Assembly: GCA_944383895.1 (NCBI GenBank)
Contig: CALWRH010000001.1
Span: forward strand, 185,199-249,198
Length of the DNA stretch: 64,000 nucleotides
Source: an uncultured Christensenellaceae bacterium
GTDB lineage: Bacteria > Bacillota > Clostridia > Christensenellales > UBA3700
Direction: 5' to 3'
Positions 37,935 through 46,517 of the stretch are shown piece by piece. The notes beneath the pieces were generated by a model. It did no database searches and was not told the DNA's origin. It saw nothing but the letters and a program-made list of their open reading frames with translations. Made by a program: the position numbers and the translations under genes. How positions within the stretch are numbered: the stretch's first letter is position 1; the number at the start of each line of letters is the position of its first letter.

Positions 37935-37962
37935 TTGCGATATGCCGCCGATAGTGTATAAT
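37935..37962 (+). promoter_or_regulatory. Promoter of the plus-strand secreted membrane protein gene
   Basis: TTGCGA (37935-37940), 16-base spacer, TATAAT (37957-37962), about 46 bases before the ATG at 38009. The terminase gene is divergent from this region. Confidence 0.6.
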
Positions 37963-38008
37963 ATTAGTAACCCTGCGGACGGATCACGTCTGCCATAAGG
38001 AGCTAACA

Positions 38009-38866
38009 ATGAAAAAAATCATTTCTGTTCTTATACTCGTCGCCGCTGTCTGCATGCTTTGCACAGGCACAGCTTTTGCTGCGACTACGGGGGCTGACGG
38101 ACAGACTTTTTATATCGCAACAGACGACATAACCGTATACGTCAGATCTACGGACGGAATTTATCAGCCGGCTTTCATAATTCCCGAAAGCTACTACTTC
38201 CGCACTCTTAGTCAGGACGGCGAATATGTATCGATCGTCTACAACAATAATATCGATTATTCGATCTCTCTTTACGTCAGAAGCTCGGATATGCAGTCTT
38301 CCGCAACCGTTACCAAGGATAACGTTACGGACAGCAATGCGGGATACAAACTGAACGATCTTCAGATAACCAATAAAACTGAAATCCTTTTCTATGCTCC
38401 TGGCAATCTTGATAAGCACGTTGCCACTTATGACTTCGTAACCGAATACAACAGTTTTCTCGGCATCTATCAATCGGGAAATACCGTATATTTCACAGAG
38501 ATCGTAACGGCACCGACATACAAAGTGCTGATGTTCGAAGCAAAAGACACCAACTACATGTCTTTCAACAGATCGTCCATACCTCTGCATCAGATAACGA
38601 TTGATCGCAACAATGCCGAAAACGAAGGCGTGATATCAACTCCTACCGACGAAACGGGCGAAACGGGTCAGAATAACGTAATCCGCAATGTTATGATAGC
38701 GATAATCTGCATAATGTGCGTGATTGTTATTTTCCTAATCTTCCGTCCGACCAAAAACGCGAAAAACCGTTACGAAATGGACAACCGTGAAAATGCCGAC
38801 AACGGCAAATACGGCGACAACAACCGTCGATATGACGACGAGCGTTACGACAGCGGCAGACGCTAA
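38009..38866 (+). CDS. Secreted, membrane-anchored protein of unknown function beside the phage cluster
   Basis: A 285-residue protein with a clear signal peptide (MKKIISVLILVAAVCMLC, cleavage near residue 24). It has an extracytoplasmic beta-rich region with an SH3-like look (DDITVYVRSTDGIYQPAFII), a single membrane segment at about residues 226-247, and a short cytoplasmic tail rich in N, D, R and Y. AAGGAG precedes the ATG. It lies between the terminase gene (divergent) and the regulator gene (convergent, stop codons overlapping by a few bases). It could be a lysogenic-conversion gene or a host gene at the edge of the phage cluster. No family is recognised. Confidence 0.75.
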   Translation: MKKIISVLILVAAVCMLCTGTAFAATTGADGQTFYIATDDITVYVRSTDGIYQPAFIIPESYYFRTLSQDGEYVSIVYNNNIDYSISLYVRSSDMQSSATVTKDNVTDSNAGYKLNDLQITNKTEILFYAPGNLDKHVATYDFVTEYNSFLGIYQSGNTVYFTEIVTAPTYKVLMFEAKDTNYMSFNRSSIPLHQITIDRNNAENEGVISTPTDETGETGQNNVIRNVMIAIICIMCVIVIFLIFRPTKNAKNRYEMDNRENADNGKYGDNNRRYDDERYDSGRR

Positions 38867-39441
38867 TCGCCGCAGCCGATATTCGCTACTCTTTTATCTC
38901 CGAGTAACAATCCGGCAGCAACTGCGTCTTCGAGTCTGAGGCGCAGTTTTTTACTGTCAGACAACTTTCCGACGCGGCCGAAAACGTCCGCTCCTTTTTC
39001 TGCCTGAGAATAAAAATCCCCGATGATCACGTCTTTTGCATAGCGTTCTTCAAACCATTTATCGTCGTAACCGTCGGCTTTGAGCACGCATGCCGCCTTT
39101 TTAAGACCTTCTGCATACCAGCGGAAGGTACTCCTTTTGGAATAACCGAGCTTTAACGCAATGTCCTCCATCGTCATATTGAAACGTGCCCTGAGATAGA
39201 GTATCCTCGCGTATCTGAGGGGCAACTTTTCGAGCGTCCTGTCTACGAGAACTTTTGCGTTTACATACCCCTCAGCCCTTGCGTTGCAATCTATCAGCTT
39301 TTGTATAAGCCCCAGCGTGTCGCAATCGTAAAATCCCGACAAAGCGAGCGACTCCGACGTTTGTTTACACGCCTCTACCGCTCTCGGTAAATGTTTGTAA
39401 GCGGCTATCAAAGCCGTGACCCATAAAATATTTTTTTTCAT
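38863..39441 (-). CDS. Sigma-70 region 4-like helix-turn-helix protein, possible phage late regulator
   Basis: A 192-residue protein. The middle region resembles sigma-70 region 4: LPLRYARILYLRARFNMTMEDIA then LKLGYSKRSTFRWYAEGL (residues about 75-120). Proteins like this act as phage late-gene activators (for example ArpU/RinA-type), but a host ECF-like role is possible. The start is ATG at 39441, with GGAGGG eight bases upstream; an in-frame TTG five codons earlier is rejected. It is in the same orientation as the phage operon and is preceded by a long region with palindromic motifs. Confidence 0.65.
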   Translation of the reverse strand: MKKNILWVTALIAAYKHLPRAVEACKQTSESLALSGFYDCDTLGLIQKLIDCNARAEGYVNAKVLVDRTLEKLPLRYARILYLRARFNMTMEDIALKLGYSKRSTFRWYAEGLKKAACVLKADGYDDKWFEERYAKDVIIGDFYSQAEKGADVFGRVGKLSDSKKLRLRLEDAVAAGLLLGDKRVANIGCGD

Positions 39442-39918
39442 GCCTACCCTCCGCAACTCAGTATATAACCGAGGCTATCTCAAATCAATGTTCAGTGCCA
39501 ACATTTATGAACATTTGTTCGTATTTTTTAATATCATAACGCTATAAAATGTACACAATATGTCATATTAAACTCAAAATTTAGAAAATTTCGGAAGTAT
39601 TTATCAGTTAAAATGTGAACACAATGTAAAATGAAACACATTGCAAAACATTTTTATACAATTAAACATGCAAATTAATCAGCAACCGAATCAACATTGT
39701 AACAATTGAAAATCGATAAGCGGTAAACGTGATCAAAACGCTGCAAAAACACAATGCACATCGCAACTGTTGCGTATTAAAATTAAACACATATCGCTAT
39801 CGGTTCCGAGCGACAACCTAAAGCCTCTCTGCCATCCGCATTGTCAGACTAATCGGTATTTTATATATGATCAACTGAACAATATTATTATAAAGGTCAT
39901 CTTTTCTACAAACAAAAA
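39442..39918. other. AT-rich non-coding region with repeated short motifs
   Basis: About 480 bases without a credible gene. It holds a perfect inverted repeat AATGTTCA/TGAACATT (39487-39494 and 39508-39515) and the palindrome GAACATTTGTTC (39509-39520). There is an inverted pair CAATGT/ACATTG (39622-39627 and 39638-39643). ACACAAT occurs three times in direct orientation (39553, 39619, 39749), spaced 66 and 130 bases apart. These could be operator sites for the adjacent regulator or part of a replication or attachment region. No direct repeat matching the left edge of the phage cluster was seen. Confidence 0.55.
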
Positions 39919-39936
39919 ACCGCGCTTTCGCGCGGT
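39914..39936 (-). terminator. Terminator after the pseudouridine synthase gene
   Basis: A 7-bp stem (ACCGCGC, loop of four, GCGCGGT) followed on the minus strand by TTTTTT. Confidence 0.85.
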
Positions 39937-39961
39937 CATATCACTTCACTTAAAGACGATA

Positions 39962-40750
39962 TCAATCCTCTTTCTTTCCTTCTGTCTTAGCATAATCTAT
40001 GTAATTCTTCATATTTCCGTAAGGATCGGTCACTGCCGCGATATTAAGATATCTGCCCAGCTCGAACGCCTTCCACGGAGATACGTCTTCAGGCGGATAA
40101 GCGATAAACGCAAGGGTTTCTCCCGTCGTGGGATGAGAAAAACGCAGTATCGTCGCCCACAGACCGAGATTATGTTTGAGAGTACGCTTGTCCGCGCCGT
40201 ATTTTGCATCCGCAAAAAGCGGTGTTCCGTTAAATGCCATCTGCGCGCGTATCTGATGCGATCTGCCCGTAAGCAGAGTTACCTTTACAAGAGAAAAACC
40301 GTTCTTTGTTTCAAGTACGCTGTACTGAAGTTCAGCCTTTTTCGCGCCCTCCGTCATCATAGGAACGATAGCTACGGTATTGGTCTTTTCGTTCTTTTTC
40401 AGATAATGAGTTAGCGTGCCGTTGAGCGGCTTGGGTTCTCCGCAGGTAACGCAGAGATATTTCTTTTCGAAGTCGCCGTTCTTGATAGCGTCGCACAGTC
40501 TTTCAGCCGCCTTTGACGTCTTGGCGAAAACCATTACTCCGCCCGTAGGTCTGTCAAGCCTGTGTACGAGCCCGACGTATACGTTGCCGGGTTTGTTGTA
40601 TTTGTTTTTGATATATTCCTTTACTACGGACAGCATGTCCATATCGCCCGATTCGTCCGCCTGAGACGGTACGTTCTGAGGTTTGAGCACTACAATGATG
40701 TGATTGTCTTCGTAAAGTACGTTCAGATCCTTATATCCGAAATCGGTCAT
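39962..40750 (-). CDS. RluA family pseudouridine synthase
   Basis: A 262-residue RNA pseudouridine synthase. The catalytic aspartate lies in VHRLDRPTGGVMVF. Other family motifs are VLYEDNHIIVVLKPQNVPSQ and LLTGRSHQIRAQMAF. There is no S4 domain at the N-terminus, so this is a short RluA type acting on rRNA or tRNA; the target uridine is not predictable. Its ATG (40750) overlaps the stop of the upstream methyltransferase gene, with GGAGG six bases ahead. The longer in-frame start at 40774 is rejected. Confidence 0.92.
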   Translation of the reverse strand: MTDFGYKDLNVLYEDNHIIVVLKPQNVPSQADESGDMDMLSVVKEYIKNKYNKPGNVYVGLVHRLDRPTGGVMVFAKTSKAAERLCDAIKNGDFEKKYLCVTCGEPKPLNGTLTHYLKKNEKTNTVAIVPMMTEGAKKAELQYSVLETKNGFSLVKVTLLTGRSHQIRAQMAFNGTPLFADAKYGADKRTLKHNLGLWATILRFSHPTTGETLAFIAYPPEDVSPWKAFELGRYLNIAAVTDPYGNMKNYIDYAKTEGKKED

Positions 40751-41610
40751 TTTGTCCTCCAAAGTCCGCTGCATCCGCAGGGTAAAATTATGTTTTCGTC
40801 CGTAGGCAGTCCCAGCTCGTATGACTCGAAAGTGCCGCCCTTTCCCTCAAGACAAAGGCGCAAAATGTTTTCGGTAACGGTGGGCTGAAGCCCTGTTGTA
40901 TATGAGTTTATCAGCACAAAGAGCGGCTTGTCCGAAAGAAGTTTTACGCACTCTTTGACAAAATCGAAGAGATTGTCCTCGAGTTTCCAGACCTCGCCGT
41001 TCGTACCTCTGCCGTATGACGGAGGGTCCATTATTATAGCGTCGTATCTGTTGCCTCTGCGCTGCTCTCTCGCAACGAATTTCGAGCAATCGTCCACGAT
41101 ATAACGTATCCTGTCCCCAGCTATATCAGAAAGCGACGCGTTTTCTTTCGCCCTGTCGACCATGGCTTTTGCCGCGTCGACGTGAGTTACGAAAGCTCCA
41201 GCTTTTGCGCACGCGACCGTAGCTCCGCCTGTATAAGCAAACAGGTTGAGCACCCTGATCTCTCTGTTTTCGCTTTCTATCAGCTTTTGCATGATATCCC
41301 AATTCACAGCCTGCTCTGGGAAAAGTCCCGTATGCTTAAAGCCCATGAGCTTGAGAGAAAACCTGAGTCCGTTGCGTCCGATGACAAAATTGTCAGGCAC
41401 GTTGCCCTTATACTGCCATTTACCGCCGCCGCTCGACGAACGCTTATATACGGCGTTTATGCCTTTATAAGCAGAAAGATCGCTCTTTTCGTGCCATATT
41501 ATCTGCGGATCGGGGCGCAGGAGCACAAGCTTGCCCCAGCGCTCGAGTTTCATCCCGTCGCCGGTGGCAAGTATGCGATAATCCTTCCATCCTTCCGCTA
41601 CGCGTATCAC
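40747..41610 (-). CDS. SAM-dependent RNA methyltransferase, RlmI/RlmK-like
   Basis: A 287-residue class I methyltransferase. SAM-binding motif I is LNLFAYTGGATVACA, and the catalytic MDPPSYGRG motif (DPPSY) is typical of the Methyltrans_SAM group that includes rRNA cytosine-5 and guanine-N2 methyltransferases. An N-terminal PUA domain is not obvious, so the substrate is uncertain. The start is GTG at 41610, one base after the ileS stop, with AAGAAGG inside the end of ileS as ribosome binding site. It forms an operon with ileS and the pseudouridine synthase. Confidence 0.85.
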   Translation of the reverse strand: MIRVAEGWKDYRILATGDGMKLERWGKLVLLRPDPQIIWHEKSDLSAYKGINAVYKRSSSGGGKWQYKGNVPDNFVIGRNGLRFSLKLMGFKHTGLFPEQAVNWDIMQKLIESENREIRVLNLFAYTGGATVACAKAGAFVTHVDAAKAMVDRAKENASLSDIAGDRIRYIVDDCSKFVAREQRRGNRYDAIIMDPPSYGRGTNGEVWKLEDNLFDFVKECVKLLSDKPLFVLINSYTTGLQPTVTENILRLCLEGKGGTFESYELGLPTDENIILPCGCSGLWRTK

Positions 41611-41611
41611 G

Positions 41612-44600
41612 TTAAGCCTTCTTGATGACGAGAGTAACCTTTTCGCCGTTGATGTCCCACTCTTTTGTATACCCTTCGAACAGTCCCTTGACGAGTTTGT
41701 CGCAAAGAACGTCGCTGAGTATGCTCTTGTCGTTTTCGATGACTCTCGCGCTTTCGCCTTCAGCCTCGTAACCTATTTCGATATGGTCTACGACTTCGAA
41801 TCCCGCCTCTTTTCTCATGGTCTGGAGTTTAGAAACGAGCTCTCTCGCGATACCCTCGTCGATAAGCGCGGGCGTAAGCGTGGTATCGATGACTACGGTC
41901 ATGCCGCTTTCGCTCTCAACGCTGTAACCGCTCTTGTTGACGGGATTGATAAGCAGATCTTCTTCTGCAAGCTCTATCGTCGTGCCGTCCGCCTCGAAGG
42001 AATATATCTTGCCTGCTCTTACGCGGTCGACTATTTCTTTCGCGTTGTCGCAAGCAGAAAGATACTGCTTTATCGCACCTAAGTGCTTGCCGTACTTGGG
42101 ACCGAGAGTCTTGAGCTGCGGCTTGAGCTCGTAGGTGATAAACTTGCTACTGTCGCTTTCGAGCGCGACTTCCTTGACGTTGATCTCGTCGGCGATATAA
42201 GCGATGACTGACTCGTCGTTGAGCTTTTTATCGGTCAGAACGTACAGCTTGGAAAGCGGCTGTCTGTTCTTGATATTGACTTTATTGCGGCATGCTCTGC
42301 CGAGCGCGACTGCGTGCAGAACGACGTCCATATCGGACTCGAGCGCCTTATCTATAGCACTCTTGTCTGCCTCGGGGAAGGTGCAGAGATGCACGCTTTC
42401 GGGAGCGTCGGTATAGAACGTGCGCACGAGGTTCTGATAGATATTCTCTGCCATGAACGGGACAAACGGCGCAAGCAGTTTGCTCATCGTCACGAGTATG
42501 TGATAAAGCGTGGTGTATGCCGCCGCCTTGTCGTCGGTCATATCGCTGCCCCAGAAACGCTCACGGCTTCTGCGGACGTACCAATTCGAAAGATTGTCCG
42601 TAAACTCTTCTATTGCTCTTGCAGACTCTGTGATCTTGTATTTGTCGAGATATTCGTCTACGGTAGCGACGAGCGTATTGAGGTTGGAAAGCGCCCATCT
42701 GTCTATCTGCGAGAGCTTGCACTTCTTGAGATCGTATTTGCGCGGATCGTACTTGTCTATCTCCGCATACAGTACGAAGAAGGAATAAGTGTTCCAAAGC
42801 GTGCCCATGAATTTACGCTGTGCCTCGGATACGTTTTCTGCGCTGAAACGCGACGGGAGCCACGGAGCGGACGAAGAATAGAAATACCATCTTACAGCGT
42901 CTGCGCCCTGCTTGTCGAGCACGCTCCACGGATCGACGACGTTGCCCTTGTGTTTGGACATCTTTATACCGTTCTTGTCGTTGACGTGTCCGAGAACTAT
43001 GCAGTTCTTGAACGGAGCGCGGTCGAATATGAGTGTAGAAACCGCAAGCAGCGTATAGAACCACCCTCTCGTCTGGTCGACAGCCTCGGAAATGAAATCC
43101 GCGGGGAACTGATTTTCGAAAATCTCCTTGTTTTCAAACGGATAGTGCCACTGAGCAAACGGCATGCTGCCGCTGTCGTACCAGCAGTCCATGACCTCGG
43201 GAGTACGTTTCATAGTGCCGCCGCATTTGGGGCATTTGAACGTGATAGGATCGAGATACGGCTTATGCAGTTCGATATCTCCCTCGATACCCGCAAGCTC
43301 TTTGAGCTCTGCTTTGCTGCCTACGACGTGCATTTCGCCACAGTCCTGACATATCCATATCGGGAGCGGAGTGCCCCAATATCTCTCTCTCGAAACGCCC
43401 CAGTCGATGACGTTCTCGAGGAAGTTGCCCATACGTCCCGTACCGATAGTCGGAGGCATCCAGTTTACGGTAGCGTTGTTCTTGAGCAGTCTGTCCCTGA
43501 CTTCCGTCATCTTGATAAACCAGCTGCTTCTCGCATAATACAGAAGCGGAGTGTCGCAACGCCAGCAATACGGATAGCTGTGCTCGAACATCAGTTCTTT
43601 GAAAAGCAAACCTTTTTCCTTGAGCTTTTCGATGACGAGCTTGTCGCCGTCTTTTACGAAAATACCCTGAAGGTCGCCCGTTTCCGCTGTGAACTTGCCT
43701 CTGTCGTCAACCATCTGAACGAAAGGCAGATTATAATTTCTTCCTACGTTTGCGTCGTCTTCACCGAAAGCGGGAGCGATATGAACCACACCGCTGCCGT
43801 CCGTCAACGTGACGTAGTTGTCGCATGTAACGTAGAACGCCTTTTTATCACCTTTGTAGAAGTCGAACAGCGGGATATACTCCTGATACTCGTAATCCTT
43901 GCCCTTTTTAGTTTCGAGAACCTCGTAATTTTCGAAGAGCGACGGAGCGAGAGCCGCTGCGAGAACGTAAATCTCACCGTCCTCCGCCTTGATTTTGACG
44001 TAATCTTCGACAGGGTTCATACACAGCGCGACGTTTGAAGGGAGCGTCCACGGCGTAGTCGTCCATGCGAGGAAATATCCGTCCGAGTTCTTGATCTTGA
44101 ATTTGACGAAAATAGACTTTTCTTTTACGGTCTTATAGCCCTGCGCGACTTCGTGAGAAGAAAGCGCGGTTCCGCAACGCGGGCAATACGGGACGATCTT
44201 GTGTCCCTTATAAAGCAGACCCGCCTCGGCTATCTTTTTGAGAGCCCACCACTCCGACTCGATATAATTGTCGTCGTAAGTGATGTAAGGATGTTCCATG
44301 TCGACCCAATAACCGACGCGCTCGGACATCCTCTCCCACTCGCCCTTATACTTCCAGACGCTCTCTTTGCACTTCTGGATAAAAGGCTCTATGCCGTATT
44401 TTTCTATATCCTGTTTTCCGTCCATGTTGAGAGTCTTTTCGACCTCGAGTTCGACGGGCAGACCGTGGGTATCCCAACCTGCTTTGCGGATGACGTAATA
44501 ACCCTTCATCGTCTTGTAACGCGGTATAATGTCTTTCATGACACGCGTAAGGATATGACCGATATGCGGCTTGCCGTTTGCGGTCGGGGGTCCGTCGTAG

Positions 44601-44728
44601 AACGAGAACGAAGGTTTGCCTTCGTTCAGTTTAACGCTTTTTTCAAAAATCGAATTTTCCTTCCAGAATTCGAGCACCTCTTTTTCTCTCGAACAGAAAT
44701 CGAGGCTCGAGCTAACTTGTTTATACAT
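41612..44728 (-). CDS. ileS: Isoleucyl-tRNA synthetase, IleS2-like
   Basis: IleRS charges tRNA-Ile. The 1038-residue enzyme has the HIGH motif (PPTANGKPHIGHIL, residues 55-58), the CP1 editing domain, and the GIKMSKHKGN motif. The C-terminus lacks the CxxC zinc site of the common bacterial IleS1 type and ends INGEKVTLVIKKA. With a length above 1000 residues, this points to the eukaryote-like IleS2 type, which in other bacteria is associated with low mupirocin sensitivity. No T-box leader is seen, because the gene begins 24 bases after the CorC-type gene. Confidence 0.95.
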   Translation of the reverse strand: MYKQVSSSLDFCSREKEVLEFWKENSIFEKSVKLNEGKPSFSFYDGPPTANGKPHIGHILTRVMKDIIPRYKTMKGYYVIRKAGWDTHGLPVELEVEKTLNMDGKQDIEKYGIEPFIQKCKESVWKYKGEWERMSERVGYWVDMEHPYITYDDNYIESEWWALKKIAEAGLLYKGHKIVPYCPRCGTALSSHEVAQGYKTVKEKSIFVKFKIKNSDGYFLAWTTTPWTLPSNVALCMNPVEDYVKIKAEDGEIYVLAAALAPSLFENYEVLETKKGKDYEYQEYIPLFDFYKGDKKAFYVTCDNYVTLTDGSGVVHIAPAFGEDDANVGRNYNLPFVQMVDDRGKFTAETGDLQGIFVKDGDKLVIEKLKEKGLLFKELMFEHSYPYCWRCDTPLLYYARSSWFIKMTEVRDRLLKNNATVNWMPPTIGTGRMGNFLENVIDWGVSRERYWGTPLPIWICQDCGEMHVVGSKAELKELAGIEGDIELHKPYLDPITFKCPKCGGTMKRTPEVMDCWYDSGSMPFAQWHYPFENKEIFENQFPADFISEAVDQTRGWFYTLLAVSTLIFDRAPFKNCIVLGHVNDKNGIKMSKHKGNVVDPWSVLDKQGADAVRWYFYSSSAPWLPSRFSAENVSEAQRKFMGTLWNTYSFFVLYAEIDKYDPRKYDLKKCKLSQIDRWALSNLNTLVATVDEYLDKYKITESARAIEEFTDNLSNWYVRRSRERFWGSDMTDDKAAAYTTLYHILVTMSKLLAPFVPFMAENIYQNLVRTFYTDAPESVHLCTFPEADKSAIDKALESDMDVVLHAVALGRACRNKVNIKNRQPLSKLYVLTDKKLNDESVIAYIADEINVKEVALESDSSKFITYELKPQLKTLGPKYGKHLGAIKQYLSACDNAKEIVDRVRAGKIYSFEADGTTIELAEEDLLINPVNKSGYSVESESGMTVVIDTTLTPALIDEGIARELVSKLQTMRKEAGFEVVDHIEIGYEAEGESARVIENDKSILSDVLCDKLVKGLFEGYTKEWDINGEKVTLVIKKA

Positions 44729-44752
44729 TTTATCCTCCGTTTACGGAAAAAA

Positions 44753-46021
44753 TTATTCCTCTTCTTCGTTGTCCTCGCGCGGTGAAACAGTGACTTCGCA
44801 CTCGGATATTTTCATATGCTCCGTCTTTTTGACGGTGATCGTCAGATTTTCGAACTCGATAGAATCTCCTACCTGCGGAACTCTGCCGAGTTTCATAACT
44901 ACAAATCCCGAAAGACCGGTCGCGTCGTATTCTTCGGCGTCGTCCTTGATCTCGAAATAATCGAAGAAATCCATCAGGTTGACGTCGCCTGCGACGATGT
45001 ATTTGTTTTCGTCTATCTTATTGAAAGATTCGACTACTCTGTCGTGTTCGTCCCAGATATCGCCGACAAGCTCTTCGAGTATGTCTTCGAGAGTAACTAT
45101 GCCGAGCGTTCCTCCGAACTCGTCCACGACGATAGCGATATGAGTCTTTGCCTTCTGCAGTTTTCTGAGCAGACTCGAGATCTTCTCGAAAGGCGTAGCG
45201 TAGATCAGATTGTCTGATATGACGCCGTTTATGGATTTGGCTCCGCTGAGATATGCGTTGTAAAAGTCTTTTTCGTTGAGCACTCCGACAATATTGTCTA
45301 TCGTATCCTTGTATACTGGCAGACGGCTGAATCCCGTTTCTTTGAAAATGCGTATGACCGTATGCATGTCGGTGCCCTGTTTTACCGCTTTGACGTCTAC
45401 TCTCGGAGTGAGTATATCTATTACGGTAAGGTCGTCAAACTCTATCGCGGAGCGGATAAGATCGCCTTCGTACTCGTCGATATTGCCGCCCGTCTGAGCC
45501 TCGTCGACTATCGTGATGAGCTCGTCGTCGGTAAAGTTGTCATCGCCCTTTCTCTTGAATATTTTGTTGATAAGTTTCTGCCACAAGCCGAACAGCCACG
45601 TCAGCGGGAAAAGAATATAACATACTATCTGCACCGCACTGACTGTCGACAAAGCGAAATACTCGGGACTTTTCTTTGCGATAGTCTTCGGAGATATCTC
45701 GCCGAAAATAAGGACCGCTACGGTCATCACCACGGTTGAAACGGTATTGGCTATGCTCGGATTTTCGATAAGAAGACCGAAGAGGATCGTCGCCAGGGTC
45801 GTCGCGGTGATATTTACGATGTTGTTACCGATAAGGATCGTCGAAATAAAGCGGTCGAAATTGCTCTCTAATTTCATTACCTTCGCGGCGCGTTTATCGC
45901 CGTCCGCGGCGGCATTTTTCATTTTGATCTTGTTGAGAGAGGAAAACGCCGTCTCCGTTGCAGAAAAGAACGCCGACAGCATTATGAGTATAAGGATTGC
46001 AATTAATAAAGGTATTTCCAT
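44753..46021 (-). CDS. CorC/HlyC-type hemolysin-family membrane protein (CNNM and CBS domains)
   Basis: A 422-residue protein: an N-terminal DUF21/CNNM membrane domain (helices beginning IPLLIAILILIMLSAFFSATETAFSSL), two CBS domains (DILTPRVDVKAV onwards, residues about 195-320) and a C-terminal CorC_HlyC domain (GDVNLMDFFDYFEI). Members are implicated in divalent cation (Mg or Co) export or resistance; hemolysin is a historical name. The ATG is preceded by a palindrome that may pair with its ribosome binding site. It leads into ileS. Confidence 0.9.
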   Translation of the reverse strand: MEIPLLIAILILIMLSAFFSATETAFSSLNKIKMKNAAADGDKRAAKVMKLESNFDRFISTILIGNNIVNITATTLATILFGLLIENPSIANTVSTVVMTVAVLIFGEISPKTIAKKSPEYFALSTVSAVQIVCYILFPLTWLFGLWQKLINKIFKRKGDDNFTDDELITIVDEAQTGGNIDEYEGDLIRSAIEFDDLTVIDILTPRVDVKAVKQGTDMHTVIRIFKETGFSRLPVYKDTIDNIVGVLNEKDFYNAYLSGAKSINGVISDNLIYATPFEKISSLLRKLQKAKTHIAIVVDEFGGTLGIVTLEDILEELVGDIWDEHDRVVESFNKIDENKYIVAGDVNLMDFFDYFEIKDDAEEYDATGLSGFVVMKLGRVPQVGDSIEFENLTITVKKTEHMKISECEVTVSPREDNEEEE

Positions 46022-46025
46022 ATTT

Positions 46026-46039
46026 ACCCTTAAAAGGGT
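46026..46039 (-). promoter_or_regulatory. Palindrome overlapping the ribosome binding region of the CorC-type gene
   Basis: A 14-base palindrome, ACCCTTTTAAGGGT, ends five bases before the ATG at 46021. Its 3' arm carries AAGGG, the nearest Shine-Dalgarno-like sequence; a second one, AAGGAG, lies just before the palindrome. Confidence 0.45.
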
Positions 46040-46062
46040 CTCCTTGATAATTTTTTTATTAT

Positions 46063-46091
46063 ATTATACATAAATTTGCGCGTGATGTAAA
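46063..46091 (-). promoter_or_regulatory. Promoter of the CorC-type gene and ileS operon
   Basis: TTTACA (46091-46086), 17-base spacer, TATAAT (46068-46063) on the minus strand. Confidence 0.7.
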
Positions 46092-46192
46092 GAAATTTAC
46101 AATGAATATATATTACACGTTATAGAGTTTTATCCTTTTGTGCTGCAAAAATACGTTTCCTTGACGAATTCTGTAAACAGAAAAAGAATAAA

Positions 46193-46210
46193 GGCGAGGT
46201 TTCCCTCACC
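46193..46210 (-). terminator. Terminator at the end of the DUF3343 gene
   Basis: On the minus strand GGTGAGG pairs with CCTCGCC (one G-T pair, GAAA loop), followed by TTTATTCTTTTTC. It overlaps the stop codon. Confidence 0.65.
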
Positions 46211-46439
46211 CTATTTTTGTGTATCCGTCGCTGCGGATCTCGTATATCGTTGCACCGCGCGGACAATCCGCAATCGCGATGCTTTTCGCAAATCCGCTCA
46301 CTCTTACGCTGAGGCCGCAGCTTGCCGACAATGCGCGCGGCGTATTCACGACCTTGCCGCCCACGCCTTTCGACGCCAGGCGGGAATTGAAAGACAGAGC
46401 TTCACTGCGGGAGCGAAAGACGACTATAATATCGTTCAT
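46206..46439 (-). CDS. DUF3343 family protein, putative Se/S carrier
   Basis: A 77-residue protein. The core includes SASCGLSVRV with the conserved cysteine and the DCPRG segment near residue 59. DUF3343 proteins are proposed carriers of sulfur or selenium and are often found next to cysteine desulfurases or selenium genes. Here the gene is divergent from a cysteine desulfurase 78 bases away, consistent with a persulfide-handling pair. AGGAGAAG precedes the ATG. Confidence 0.8.
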   Translation of the reverse strand: MNDIIVVFRSRSEALSFNSRLASKGVGGKVVNTPRALSASCGLSVRVSGFAKSIAIADCPRGATIYEIRSDGYTKIG

Positions 46440-46517
46440 AGACTTCTCCTAAGTAATAAAATGTACTTCGCTCCTAATACAATATATTGTCTTATCCGAC
46501 TAAACGTGAGGTGTATA

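Noticed and set aside
38003-38590. Minus-strand open frame of 195 codons
   Set aside because: It lies opposite the plus-strand gene at 38009, which has a promoter, ribosome binding site and signal peptide; the minus-strand frame has none of these.
27750-39961. Phage attachment sites flanking the cluster
   Set aside because: No direct repeat longer than what chance would give was found by comparing the sequence after murG with the region before the pseudouridine synthase gene, and no tRNA gene is at either edge.
39770-40414. Plus-strand open frame of 214 codons
   Set aside because: It is mostly antisense to the pseudouridine synthase gene and has no ribosome binding site or coherent protein features.
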